Below, in pieces: positions 1 through 7,012 of a DNA stretch of 11,099 nt. The notes under the pieces were generated by a model, which worked only from the letters and a program-made list of their open reading frames with translations, made no database searches and was not told where the DNA came from. This stretch comes from Actinomycetes bacterium (GTDB lineage Bacteria > Actinomycetota > Acidimicrobiia > Acidimicrobiales > Bog-793), in NCBI GenBank assembly GCA_021785095.1, contig JAJYGM010000232.1, positions 1-11,099 of the forward strand, read 5' to 3'. The stretch's first letter is position 1, and each line of letters opens with the position of its first letter. The position numbers were made by a program, and so were the translations under genes.

Positions 1-1008
1 CCCGCGTACCGGGTCGACCAGGTGTGGGACGGTTTCCACCGTCTCCACGCCGATCCGTCCGAGTTGACGTCCTTGCCCCGCATGCTCCGCGACCTGCTCG
101 CCCACGACCCTCGGCTGGCGCCGGCCTGGGTCCTCGTGGCCGAGACGACGGGCGACCGCGACACGACCTGGAAGTGGTTGCTCGAAGCGCCCGACGGAGC
201 ACGTGTCGAGACGGTCGTCATGGGCTACAGGACAAGAACGACCGCCTGCGTCTCGAGCCAGGCGGGCTGCGCCATGGGCTGCTCGTTCTGCGCGACAGGC
301 CAACTCGGCTTCGGCAGGCACCTCACGAGCGGGGAGATCGTCGAGCAGGTCGTCCTGGCAGCCAGGCACACCGAGCAGGCGGGCCGGGGCCGACTCGGGA
401 ACGTCGTCCTCATGGGTATGGGCGAGCCGCTCGCCAACTACCGCAACGTTCTCGCCGCGCTCCGTCGCTGCAACGAGGAGCTGGGCATCGGGGCCAGGTC
501 GATGACGGTCTCCACGGTCGGGATCGTGCCCGGCATCCTTCGGCTCGCGGCAGAACCCCTCCAGGTCAACCTCGCGGTCTCGCTGCACGCCGCCAACGAC
601 GCGCTGCGCGACGAGCTCGTCCCGGTCAACCGGCGCTACGACTTGGACGCGCTGATGGGTGCCTGCCGCCGCTACGTCGACGCGACCCACCGCCGCATCT
701 CGTTCGAGTGGGCGTGCATCGCGGGCGTCAACGACAGCCCGCGCGACGCACGAGAGCTCGCCGGCCTCGCCCGCCCGCTCGGCGCGCACGTGAACCTGAT
801 CCCGCTCAACCCCACACCCGGCTATGCCGTCGCCGGGAGCACGGCCTCGGCGGTAGCTCGCTTCCGGGACGAGCTGAGCGACCATGGTGTGAACGTCACC
901 GTCCGCAACACGAGGGGCCGGGACGTGGAGGCCGCCTGTGGCCAGCTGGCCGCTGGCGTAGCCGTCGGAGGCCTCCGTCGGGTGGCAGTGGGGGCGCGCC
1001 TCGCGTAG
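1..1008 (+). CDS. rlmN: Dual-specificity RNA methyltransferase RlmN, 5' end missing
   Basis: Radical SAM enzyme that methylates C2 of adenosine in 23S rRNA (A2503 in E. coli) and in some tRNAs; cytoplasmic. The reading frame is already open at base 1, and the first residues (PAYRVDQVWDGFH) match the family's 'PAYRxxQvw' segment, so the true start lies upstream and the GTG at 22 is internal. Visible motifs: the Cx3Cx2C iron-sulfur cluster cysteines at 268-270, 280-282 and 289-291; the additional conserved cysteine of CVSSQAGC at 247-249 (E. coli C118); the GMGEPLANY motif near 415-440; and the C-terminal catalytic cysteine in DVEAACGQL at 937-939 (E. coli C355). This full set separates RlmN from other radical SAM proteins. 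The TAG stop at 1006 also forms the start of a possible -10 box for the next gene. Identification is very secure; only the N-terminus is unseen. Confidence 0.96.
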   Translation, partial: PAYRVDQVWDGFHRLHADPSELTSLPRMLRDLLAHDPRLAPAWVLVAETTGDRDTTWKWLLEAPDGARVETVVMGYRTRTTACVSSQAGCAMGCSFCATGQLGFGRHLTSGEIVEQVVLAARHTEQAGRGRLGNVVLMGMGEPLANYRNVLAALRRCNEELGIGARSMTVSTVGIVPGILRLAAEPLQVNLAVSLHAANDALRDELVPVNRRYDLDALMGACRRYVDATHRRISFEWACIAGVNDSPRDARELAGLARPLGAHVNLIPLNPTPGYAVAGSTASAVARFRDELSDHGVNVTVRNTRGRDVEAACGQLAAGVAVGGLRRVAVGARLA

Positions 1009-1011
1009 CGT
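1006..1011 (+). promoter_or_regulatory. Possible -10 box (TAGCGT) before the MaoC-like gene
   Basis: TAGCGT lies 8 nt before the ATG at 1020, fits TANNNT and uses the rlmN TAG stop as its first three bases. A transcript would start at or very near the ATG. There is no Shine-Dalgarno sequence before that ATG, which fits leaderless translation. No good -35 is visible (TGGCAG at 983-988 with a 17-bp spacer is poor). Spacing is slightly longer than the 6 nt seen at other sites in this window. Confidence 0.35.
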
Positions 1012-1019
1012 CGCAAGAC

Positions 1020-1478
1020 ATGGCGACCCATTTCGACGGCATCGAGTCCATGAAAGCGAAGGTCGGCGAACACCTCGGCTACAGCGACTGGCGCGAGGTC
1101 ACCCAGGAGCAGGTCAACCTCTTCGCCGACGCGACGGGCGACCACCAGTGGATCCACGTGGATCCGGAGCGGGCGCGGGCCGAGAGCCCGTTCGGGGGTC
1201 CGATCGCGCACGGCTACCTGACGCTGTCCCTTGCCCCAGTGCTGCTCGCCGAGGTGTACTCGGTGAGCGGGGTGAGCATGGCCCTGAACTACGGCCTGAA
1301 CAAGGTGCGCTTCCCCTCGCCGGTGCCGGTGGGATCGAAGGTCCGGCTCGGTGCGACCCTGCAGTCGATCGAGGAGATCCCGGGGGGAGCACAGGTCGTG
1401 ACGGCGATGACGTTCGAGGTCGAGGGCCAGGAGAAGCCGAGCTGCGTGGCCGAGGCCGTCTACCGCTTCTACCTCTGA
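1020..1478 (+). CDS. MaoC-like (R)-specific enoyl-CoA hydratase / dehydratase, Rv0130 (HtdZ)-like
   Basis: A 152-residue single hot-dog domain protein of the MaoC dehydratase family, predicted to hydrate 2-enoyl-CoA (or dehydrate the 3-hydroxyacyl thioester) in fatty-acid metabolism. The hydratase motif is clear: ATGDHQWIHVDPERA at residues 38-52, with D41 and H46 aligning with the catalytic Asp40/His45 of M. tuberculosis Rv0130. Downstream stretches (GPIAHGYLTLSL, NYGLNKVRFPSPVPVGS, CVAEAVYRF) also follow the pattern I remember for Rv0130. Length is typical for the one-domain family. The frame is open far upstream, but that part overlaps rlmN and is not protein-like. ATG 1020 is the first sensible start and lies 11 nt after the rlmN stop. 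No biosynthetic partner gene is adjacent, so the physiological acyl substrate cannot be inferred. Confidence 0.9.
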   Translation: MATHFDGIESMKAKVGEHLGYSDWREVTQEQVNLFADATGDHQWIHVDPERARAESPFGGPIAHGYLTLSLAPVLLAEVYSVSGVSMALNYGLNKVRFPSPVPVGSKVRLGATLQSIEEIPGGAQVVTAMTFEVEGQEKPSCVAEAVYRFYL

Positions 1479-1497
1479 GCGCTGGCGGAGACGACCC

Positions 1498-2148
1498 GTG
1501 ACCAGACAGAGCCTCACCGGACAGGGGGCGGCCGGACAGCCGGTGTCTGCTCCGGGCGATCGGCGCGCCAGCCGCTCGCGCGAGACGAAGGAGACACGGA
1601 TCGAGATCACGGTCGACCTCGACTCGCAGGAGGCACCGGTCGTGGACACGGGCCTCCCGTTCTTCGACCACATGCTCGAGCAGCTCGGCAAGCATGGCGG
1701 CTTCCGCCTCACCGTTCGAGGCGAAGGAGACCTCGACGTCGACGCTCATCACACGGTCGAGGATGTCGGGATCCTCCTCGGCGCCACGCTCGCAGACGCC
1801 ATGGGGGACAAGGCCGGGATCCGACGTTTCGCGTCCCTCTCGCTGCCACTCGACGAGTCCCTCGTCGATGTCGCGCTCGACGTCTCCGGCAGGCCGTTCC
1901 TCCACTACTCGGTCGACTGCGCGAGGGACAGCACCCCGCTCGGGAACCCAGCCTTCGAACCTCAGCTGGCCGAGGAATTCTGGCGTGCCTTCGTCCACTC
2001 GGCCGACGTCACCCTGCACATCTCGCTCCGATACGGGCGCAACCCCCACCACGTCCTCGAGGCGTCGTTCAAGGGCGTGGCGCGAGCCCTTCGCGATGCG
2101 CTCACCGTCACGGGTGGAGACATCCCCTCCACAAAGAGCATCCTGTAG
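1498..2148 (+). CDS. hisB: Imidazoleglycerol-phosphate dehydratase (HisB)
   Basis: Converts D-erythro-imidazole-glycerol phosphate to imidazole-acetol phosphate in histidine synthesis; Mn-dependent, cytoplasmic, 24-mers in the family. Signatures: FFDHML at residues 55-60, DAHHTVEDVG at 82-91 and RNPHHVLEASFKG at 181-193, giving the metal-binding His/Glu sets (H84, H85, E88; H184, H185, E188). It is the monofunctional dehydratase; no HAD-type histidinol-phosphatase domain is present. The GTG at 1498 was chosen because GGAG (1487-1490) sits 7 nt upstream. The conserved domain begins only around residue 27 (SRETKETRIEI), so an in-frame GTG at 1543 is a possible alternative that removes a 15-residue Gly/Ala/Gln-rich extension. 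The gene starts 20 nt after the MaoC-like gene and ends 7 nt before hisA. hisH, often next to hisB, is not here. Confidence 0.97.
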   Translation: MTRQSLTGQGAAGQPVSAPGDRRASRSRETKETRIEITVDLDSQEAPVVDTGLPFFDHMLEQLGKHGGFRLTVRGEGDLDVDAHHTVEDVGILLGATLADAMGDKAGIRRFASLSLPLDESLVDVALDVSGRPFLHYSVDCARDSTPLGNPAFEPQLAEEFWRAFVHSADVTLHISLRYGRNPHHVLEASFKGVARALRDALTVTGGDIPSTKSIL

Positions 2149-2155
2149 GCGCGCC

Positions 2156-2908
2156 ATGGACGTCTGGCCCGCGATCGACATCTGGCAGGGCCACTGTGTC
2201 CGGCTCCGGCGAGGCCACTTCGGCGACGAGACACGCTACGGGAACCCGGTCGACGTGGCAGTCCGATACCTCGACGCGGGGGCGAAGCGCCTCCACGTCG
2301 TCGACCTCGACGCCGCCCTCACGGGCACACCGGCGAACCGCGACGTGATCCTGCGGATCGTCCATCGGACCGGCTTGATGGTCCAGGCCGGGGGCGGCGT
2401 CCGCTCCACCGAGGCGGCGGCCGGCCTCCTCGACGATGGCGTCGCCCGAGCTGTGGTCGGCACAGCGGCGATCATGGGAGAGCAGGCGTTCCTGAACGAG
2501 ATCGCAGAGCGGTGGCCCGGCCGGATCGTGGTCGGGCTCGACTACCGCACGCAACGGGGCGGCGAAAGCCCGCGACGGGAGCTCGCGGTGCGGGGCTGGG
2601 TCGAGCGGAGCGGAGTCACCCTCGCGCGCCTCGCTTCCATGCCGATCGCGGCCGTCGCCGTCACCGACATCGACCGCGACGGGACGGGAGCTGGACCCGA
2701 CCTGGCCGAGCTCGGTGACCTGCTCCAGGAGACCGACCTCCCGCTCATCGCCTCCGGCGGGATCGCCTCCCCCTCTGACATCGCCCGCCTTGCCCGCCTC
2801 GCGGAGTCGGGCCGGGGGCTCGCCGGCGTCATCGTCGGGAAGGCACTGCTCACGGGCGCGCTCACCATCTCCGACGCTCATCAGGCGGCACTCGGCCTGA
2901 CCCGTTGA
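2156..2908 (+). CDS. hisA: ProFAR isomerase HisA (HisA/PriA family)
   Basis: A (beta/alpha)8-barrel isomerase that opens the aminoaldose ring of ProFAR in histidine synthesis. The 250-residue length is normal. Catalytic aspartates are D8 (PAIDIWQG) and D129 (VVGLDYR). Phosphate-binding motifs are AGGGVR (78-83) with VGTAA (101-105), and ASGGI with IVGKALL in the C-terminal half. TDIDRDGT (170-177) is also typical. Actinobacterial family members can be PriA, which additionally isomerises phosphoribosyl anthranilate (the TrpF reaction). R146-G-W148 here lines up with the RGW of mycobacterial PriA, but an intact trpF lies about 5.6 kb downstream, so dual function is not required. The loop after D129 (QRGGESPRRE) is longer than in ordinary HisA. 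ATG 2156 starts 7 nt after hisB; no strong ribosome binding site is visible. Confidence 0.95.
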   Translation: MDVWPAIDIWQGHCVRLRRGHFGDETRYGNPVDVAVRYLDAGAKRLHVVDLDAALTGTPANRDVILRIVHRTGLMVQAGGGVRSTEAAAGLLDDGVARAVVGTAAIMGEQAFLNEIAERWPGRIVVGLDYRTQRGGESPRRELAVRGWVERSGVTLARLASMPIAAVAVTDIDRDGTGAGPDLAELGDLLQETDLPLIASGGIASPSDIARLARLAESGRGLAGVIVGKALLTGALTISDAHQAALGLTR

Positions 2909-2941
2909 CGGCCACGGTCCGGCGTCGCCGCGGCCCTGCGG

Positions 2942-2947
2942 TACCGT
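2942..2947 (+). promoter_or_regulatory. Leaderless-type -10 box (TACCGT) before the Cpn10-like gene
   Basis: TACCGT fits TANNNT and is followed by exactly 6 nt and then the GTG at 2954, so transcription would begin on or beside the start codon. No Shine-Dalgarno sequence precedes the GTG, in agreement. The 45-nt gap 2909-2953 is longer than at most junctions here. A TTGACG at 2905-2910 is too far away (31 nt) to be its -35. Confidence 0.45.
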
Positions 2948-2953
2948 TCTTCG

Positions 2954-3286
2954 GTGACCTCTGAGGCAGCCGGGAAGAAGCAACCCGTCACGATGCTCAA
3001 CGACCGCGTCCTCGTGAGCATCCCGAAGTCCGAGGGAGAGCGCCGTTCGCGGGCGGGGATCCTCATACCGGCGACGGCGCAGGTCTCGAAGCGACTTGCC
3101 TGGGCTGAGGTGGCCGCCGTCGGCCCGCACGTGCGGACGATCCGGGCTGGTGACACGGTCCTGTTCAACCCGGAGGAGAGCTTCGAGGTCGAAGTGCAAG
3201 GCGAGGACTTCCTCATCCTGCGCGAACGTGACATCCACGCCGTCGCGTCCGAGCGCATCGACGGCGGGACCGGGCTGTACCTGTGA
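2954..3286 (+). CDS. Cpn10/GroES-family orphan protein (actinobacterial paralogue)
   Basis: A 110-residue protein of the chaperonin-10 fold. Recognisable blocks: [11 protein letters not shown] (14-24; GroES has LHDRVLVKP), AGILIPATA (34-42, at the mobile-loop position where GroES has GGIVLPD), [11 protein letters not shown] (50-60), [11 protein letters not shown] (67-76) and [13 protein letters not shown] (85-97). It lacks the proline-containing insert of true GroES, and groEL is not adjacent, so it is probably not the main co-chaperonin. The PEGERR/SEGERR-like motif and the C-terminal TGLYL match a conserved Cpn10 paralogue I recall from Streptomyces; that comparison is from memory. Its function is unknown to me. 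GTG 2954 is preferred because of the TACCGT box; an in-frame ATG at 2993 (residue 14) is the alternative. The last codons overlap the hisI start as GTGA, so it is probably translated together with hisI. Confidence 0.85.
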   Translation: MTSEAAGKKQPVTMLNDRVLVSIPKSEGERRSRAGILIPATAQVSKRLAWAEVAAVGPHVRTIRAGDTVLFNPEESFEVEVQGEDFLILRERDIHAVASERIDGGTGLYL

Positions 3287-3690
3287 CGCCCGAGGCGGCG
3301 GCATCGATCGAGCTCGGGTCGGCCATCGAGGCGGGCGCGGACGAGCTGGCCGGCGTGGCATACGGTCCCGACGGGCTCGTCGTCGCCGTCGTGCAGGAGG
3401 CGACGACGCACGAGGTCCTCATGGTTGCCTACATGGACGAGGAGGCGCTCCACCGCACCCTTGCCACCGGCCGCAGCTGGTTCTGGAGCCGCAGCAGGCG
3501 CGAGTACTGGTGCAAGGGCGAGACGTCGGGAGATCGGCAGTTCGTGCGCGAGGTCCGCTACGACTGTGACGGAGACGCGCTCCTGCTGCTCGTGGACCAG
3601 CACGGGGCCGGGGCATGCCACACCGGGGAGCGGAGCTGCTTCTTCCGCGCCATCGGAGGGGCGGTGGACGAGAAGGCGGCTCCGAGCTGA
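3283..3690 (+). CDS. hisI: Phosphoribosyl-AMP cyclohydrolase (HisI)
   Basis: Opens the adenine ring of phosphoribosyl-AMP, the third step of histidine synthesis; Zn/Mg dependent, cytoplasmic. At 135 residues it is the stand-alone cyclohydrolase without a HisE pyrophosphohydrolase domain. Motifs: [10 protein letters not shown] (47-56), the [13 protein letters not shown] core (71-83), and the metal ligands D94, C95, D96 and D98 in YDCDGDAL with C112 (GACHTG) and C119 (RSCFF). The GTG start overlaps the stop of the Cpn10-like gene (GTGA). The 3' end overlaps the proposed CTG start of trpE (CTGA), so it forms a translational bridge between the his genes and trpE. hisE, hisF and hisH are not in the window. 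Confidence 0.97.
   Translation: MTPEAAASIELGSAIEAGADELAGVAYGPDGLVVAVVQEATTHEVLMVAYMDEEALHRTLATGRSWFWSRSRREYWCKGETSGDRQFVREVRYDCDGDALLLLVDQHGAGACHTGERSCFFRAIGGAVDEKAAPS
3672..3679 (+). promoter_or_regulatory. Candidate ribosome binding site for trpE (GAAGGCGG)
   Basis: The purine-rich GAAGGCGG ends 7 nt before the CTG at 3687. It is the only reasonable Shine-Dalgarno candidate near the expected N-terminus of TrpE, and it supports use of CTG as start. It lies inside the hisI coding region. Confidence 0.4.
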
Positions 3691-5234
3691 TCGGTACCCG
3701 GGCTCGGGCATACCCGGATGCCGCGACGTTCGCCGAGCTGGCGGGACGGCACCGGATCGTGCCGGTCTGGCGTGAGCTCGTCGCAGACACGCTCACGCCG
3801 GTGGGAGCGTTTCGCTCCGTCGTCGGCGACGGGGAGGGGTTCCTGCTCGAGAGCGTGGAGCACGGTGAGCGGTGGAGCCGCTTCTCGTTTCTCGGAAGGT
3901 CGGCGCTCGCCACCCTCGTATCCCACGGAGAGCGTGTGGAGGTGAGCGGCGAGCTGCCCGTCGGCGCCCCCACCGACCGCGGGATCCTCGCCGTGCTGGA
4001 TGCCCTCGTGTCCGCCGTCCGGAGCCCGCGCTCTCCCGACCTCCCGCCACTCCACTCGGGCCTGGTCGGTTACCTCGGATATGACGTCGTGCGGGAGATC
4101 GAGCGTCTCGGCTCCCGTCCGGAGGACGACCTCCAACTGCCCGATGCCGTGATGTGCGTGATCGGCGAGCTCGCGGCCTTCGACCACTGGCGCCAGCGCG
4201 TCACGCTCATCGCGAACGTGCTGATACCGGACGGTGCGGGCGGTGGCGACATCACCGACGCCTATGAGCAGGCGCTCGGACGGCTCGCACGCCTCGAAGC
4301 CGACCTCGGCACGCCGGTGCCGGAGCCGCTCGTCGAGCCACCGGTTCGGGGGGAGCTGCTCGCGAGCTCCGAGGTCCGGCGCGTCGTCGCCGGGGACCGG
4401 TTCGTGGATGCGGTGGAGGTGGCAAAGGAGCACATCCGGGCCGGGGACGCCTTCCAGATCGTGCTCTCGCAGCGCTTCGACCTCGAGCTCGGTTGCGAGC
4501 CATTCGACGTCTACCGCGTGCTGCGCCAAGTGAACCCGAGCCCGTACATGTTCTTCCTGCGTCAGGGTGGCGTCGGCGTCGTCGGAGCATCCCCAGAGCC
4601 GATGGTGCAGTTGCGGGAGGGACGCGTCGTGATCCGGCCGATCGCCGGGACCCGCCCGAGAGGGTCGACCGAGCCGGAGGACCGCAGGCTCGAGGCGGAG
4701 CTCGTGGAGCACCCGAAGGAGTTGGCCGAGCACGTCATGCTCGTCGACCTGGCGAGAAACGACATCGGTCGCGTCGTCGCCTTCGGCACCGAACAGGTCG
4801 ACGAGCTGATGACGGTCGAGCGCTACAGCCACGTCATGCACCTCACGTCGCAGGTCTCCGGGCAGATCGTCGAGGGGAAAGGCCCGGTCGACCTGCTCCG
4901 GGCGACCTTGCCGGCCGGGACGGTGTCCGGTGCACCGAAGGTGCGGGCGATGCAGATCATCGACGAGCTCGAGCCGACGTCACGCGGGCCGTACGCCGGC
5001 ACCATCGGCTACATCGACTTCTCCGGGAACCTCGACACTGCCATCGCCATCCGGACGATGGTCGTCCTGCCTGACGGGAGAGCGTCGGTGCAGGCCGGGG
5101 CAGGCATCGTGGCGGACAGCGATCCCGCGGCGGAGGACGCCGAGTGTCTCGCCAAAGCAGCCGCCGTGCTGGCGGCCGTCGCCGGCGCGCGGAAGCTAGC
5201 GGCGGCCCGCGCTGTTGTACGCGGGGATGCCTGA
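3687..5234 (+). CDS. trpE: Anthranilate synthase component I (TrpE), probable CTG start
   Basis: Makes anthranilate from chorismate and ammonia/glutamine, the first committed step to tryptophan; normally works with TrpG. N-terminal regulatory region: LLES at residues 53-56 and NPSPYM at 283-288 are the tryptophan feedback elements. Catalytic chorismate-binding domain: [42 protein letters not shown] (409-418), [20 protein letters not shown] and [13 protein letters not shown]. The start is problematic: no ATG, GTG or TTG lies where the family's N-terminus should be. CTG 3687 gives 515 residues, a normal length, overlaps the hisI stop as CTGA (the same geometry as the GTGA junctions nearby) and has a Shine-Dalgarno candidate. 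The only upstream alternative, ATG 3615, would add 24 Arg/Gly-rich residues encoded inside hisI. ATC 3690 is less likely. No TrpG domain is fused. Product is certain; the start is moderately supported. Confidence 0.93.
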   Translation: MIGTRARAYPDAATFAELAGRHRIVPVWRELVADTLTPVGAFRSVVGDGEGFLLESVEHGERWSRFSFLGRSALATLVSHGERVEVSGELPVGAPTDRGILAVLDALVSAVRSPRSPDLPPLHSGLVGYLGYDVVREIERLGSRPEDDLQLPDAVMCVIGELAAFDHWRQRVTLIANVLIPDGAGGGDITDAYEQALGRLARLEADLGTPVPEPLVEPPVRGELLASSEVRRVVAGDRFVDAVEVAKEHIRAGDAFQIVLSQRFDLELGCEPFDVYRVLRQVNPSPYMFFLRQGGVGVVGASPEPMVQLREGRVVIRPIAGTRPRGSTEPEDRRLEAELVEHPKELAEHVMLVDLARNDIGRVVAFGTEQVDELMTVERYSHVMHLTSQVSGQIVEGKGPVDLLRATLPAGTVSGAPKVRAMQIIDELEPTSRGPYAGTIGYIDFSGNLDTAIAIRTMVVLPDGRASVQAGAGIVADSDPAAEDAECLAKAAAVLAAVAGARKLAAARAVVRGDA

Positions 5235-6075
5235 GGAATCCGCGCCCGTTCGGAGCGTCACTCGCGACGGCATCCTCGTAGATGGCCCTGACGCGGCCTC
5301 GTGGCTGCAGGGCCAGGTGAGCCAGGACGTGGAGAGCCTCGCGCCCGGCGAGAGTCGCCTCACGCTCGTGCTCTCACCCCAGGGGAAGGTCGACTCCTTC
5401 TGCCGCGTGACGCGACTCGACCCGGGCCGCCTGCTGCTCGACGTCGAGCGCGGTCACGGCGAAGCGTTGATGGAACGGCTGAGGCGATTCAAGTTGCGGG
5501 TGAAGGCCACACTCGACCCGGTGACCGTCCAGTGCGAAGAGCGGGCCGGCGGGGGCCTCGATCCGTTCGGACCGCCGGAGATCCTCGATCCGGTCAGCGC
5601 CGCTCGGGATGCTGCCCGTGCCGAGGACCCGCGGGTGGACACCGTATTCGAAGCCGCTCGGATCCTCGGCGGTGTGCCTCGGCTCGGCCGTGAGCTCACC
5701 GACCGAACCATCCCGCAGGAAGCAGGCGACGCCTTTGTGGCCGAGACGGTGTCGTTCACGAAGGGCTGCTTCACCGGCCAGGAGCTCGTGGCGCGCCTCG
5801 ATGCCCGGGGCTCGAACGTGCCGCGCCGCCTGCGTGTGCTGCGCAGCACCTCCGCCAGCACAGACGCCATGGTGTCGCCGGGAGACCGGCTCGAACGGGA
5901 CGGCATCGACGCGGGCGAGGTGACGAGCTCGGCCCGGGACGGCGCGGGCCCTGTCGTCGCGCTCGCACTCGTCAAGCGGGCGCACGTGAGCGAGGAGCCG
6001 ACCGAGGGCGACGTGTTGACGGGCGGAGGCCGGGTCCGCGTCACGATCCTGCCGCCCGAGAGCGGAAGGGGGTAG
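5227..6075 (+). CDS. ygfZ: YgfZ/GcvT-family folate-binding protein
   Basis: A 282-residue relative of E. coli YgfZ, a tetrahydrofolate-binding protein needed for activity of some iron-sulfur enzymes such as the tRNA-modifying radical SAM enzyme MiaB. The diagnostic motif K-G-C-[FY]-x-G-Q-E is present as KGCFTGQE at residues 179-186, with the essential cysteine at C181. The N-terminal half has the expected folate-domain features: WLQGQVSQDV (26-35) and LSPQGKVDSFCRV (49-61). It is not aminomethyltransferase GcvT, because the glycine-cleavage genes are absent and the YgfZ motif is intact. ATG 5227 overlaps the end of trpE by 8 nt. An in-frame TTG at 5215, with GGCGG 9 nt upstream, is a possible alternative start that adds four residues. 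It interrupts the trp gene order, and no link to tryptophan synthesis is evident. Confidence 0.9.
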   Translation: MPEESAPVRSVTRDGILVDGPDAASWLQGQVSQDVESLAPGESRLTLVLSPQGKVDSFCRVTRLDPGRLLLDVERGHGEALMERLRRFKLRVKATLDPVTVQCEERAGGGLDPFGPPEILDPVSAARDAARAEDPRVDTVFEAARILGGVPRLGRELTDRTIPQEAGDAFVAETVSFTKGCFTGQELVARLDARGSNVPRRLRVLRSTSASTDAMVSPGDRLERDGIDAGEVTSSARDGAGPVVALALVKRAHVSEEPTEGDVLTGGGRVRVTILPPESGRG

Positions 6076-6085
6076 ACAGCACCTC

Positions 6086-7003
6086 GTGGCGATCGTGCTG
6101 GCTCTCGCCGCTGCGCTCTGCAATGCGCTCGCGACCATCCTCGAGCGCATCGGGGTGGAGACTGCGCCGGCTGACGCCGTTCTGCGGTGGAGGCTCATGA
6201 GCCACGTGCTGCACCGGCCGATCTGGTTCCTCGGGCTGCTGTCGATGATCGGAGCGTTTCTCTTCCAGGCCTCGGCACTCTCGAGAGGTGCGCTGACGAC
6301 CGTCCAGCCGCTGCTCGTCACCGAGCTGCTCTTCCTCGTCGTCATCCTGCGCGTCTGGTTCGGCCGCCCACTCGGCTGGCGCGAGGCCGTCGGCTGCGTC
6401 GCCACGGTCATCGGCTTGGGGGTGTTCCTCGCGGTGAGTGACCAGGGAGGCGGTAACACCCTGCCATCGACGGCGAGCTGGGAGGAGGTCATCTTCGCCT
6501 GCGCCGCCGGAATCGGCGTGTCGGTGGCGCTCGCGCGTCGTGGGTCACGGTCGTGGCGCTCGGCCTGGTTCGGCACCGCGGCAGGCCTCTCGTTCGCCCT
6601 CAGCGCCTCGTTCATCAAGTCCGCGACGACCATCCTTGCGCACCAGGGCATCGTGCACCTGTTCCAGCACTTCGAGCCCTACGGCGTCGCCGTCGCCGGA
6701 GGGCTCGGGCTCTTCCTCGCGCAGAACTCCTACCATGCCGGCCCGATCACGGCCTCCCAGGCGGCACTGCTCATCGTCGATCCGATCGCCAGCATCGTCA
6801 TCGGAGTGGAGCTGTTCGGCGACAACCTCCGAGGCGGGACCGGGATCCTCGCGCTCGACGCCATTGCTCTCGCCGTGATGTCAGCCGGGCTGTTCGTGCT
6901 CTCGCACTCGCCACTCATCGCGAGCAGCACGGCCGACGAGCGGCTGTCGAGCAAGCAGGCGGCCACGGTGGCCGCTTCGAGGGCCGCGACGACGTCACAG
7001 TAG
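6086..7003 (+). CDS. DMT-superfamily (EamA-like) integral membrane protein
   Basis: A 305-residue hydrophobic protein with about nine membrane segments by eye: near residues 2-18, 45-65, 73-93, 98-117, 132-150, 162-186, 200-216, 222-245 and 251-273. A hydrophilic Ser/Ala-rich C-terminal tail follows. The two-half layout with small residues and Pro/Gly in the helices (LTTVQPLLVTELLF; ITASQAALLIVDPIASIVIG) fits the drug/metabolite transporter superfamily. The two similar 'QPLLV/QAALL' helices suggest the usual internal duplication. The substrate is unknown; adjacency to trp genes is only weak grounds to suspect an aromatic compound or amino-acid exporter. GTG 6086 lies 10 nt after the ygfZ stop, with a purine run (GGAAGGGGG, 6064-6072) a somewhat distant 13 nt upstream. 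Its TAG stop is also the first half of the -10 box of trpC. Confidence 0.8.
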   Translation: MAIVLALAAALCNALATILERIGVETAPADAVLRWRLMSHVLHRPIWFLGLLSMIGAFLFQASALSRGALTTVQPLLVTELLFLVVILRVWFGRPLGWREAVGCVATVIGLGVFLAVSDQGGGNTLPSTASWEEVIFACAAGIGVSVALARRGSRSWRSAWFGTAAGLSFALSASFIKSATTILAHQGIVHLFQHFEPYGVAVAGGLGLFLAQNSYHAGPITASQAALLIVDPIASIVIGVELFGDNLRGGTGILALDAIALAVMSAGLFVLSHSPLIASSTADERLSSKQAATVAASRAATTSQ

Positions 7004-7006
7004 GCT
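7001..7006 (+). promoter_or_regulatory. Leaderless-type -10 box (TAGGCT) before trpC
   Basis: TAGGCT fits TANNNT, is followed by exactly 6 nt (CCCTGC) and then the trpC ATG at 7013. The TAG is the stop codon of the upstream DMT gene. No Shine-Dalgarno sequence precedes this ATG, unlike trpF, trpB and trpA downstream, which have one. This supports an internal promoter that makes trpCFBA its own transcription unit. No convincing -35 was found. Confidence 0.5.
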
Positions 7007-7012
7007 CCCTGC

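Noticed and set aside
1150..1165. Perfect 16-bp palindrome GGATCCACGTGGATCC
   Set aside because: It encodes the conserved WIHVDP of the MaoC hydratase motif, so the symmetry is explained by codon choice in a constrained stretch; no reason to call an operator inside the gene.
2909..2953. Possible terminator hairpin (CGGCG-T-CGCCG, 2920-2930) after hisA
   Set aside because: Loop of one base and no T-tract; too weak to call a terminator.
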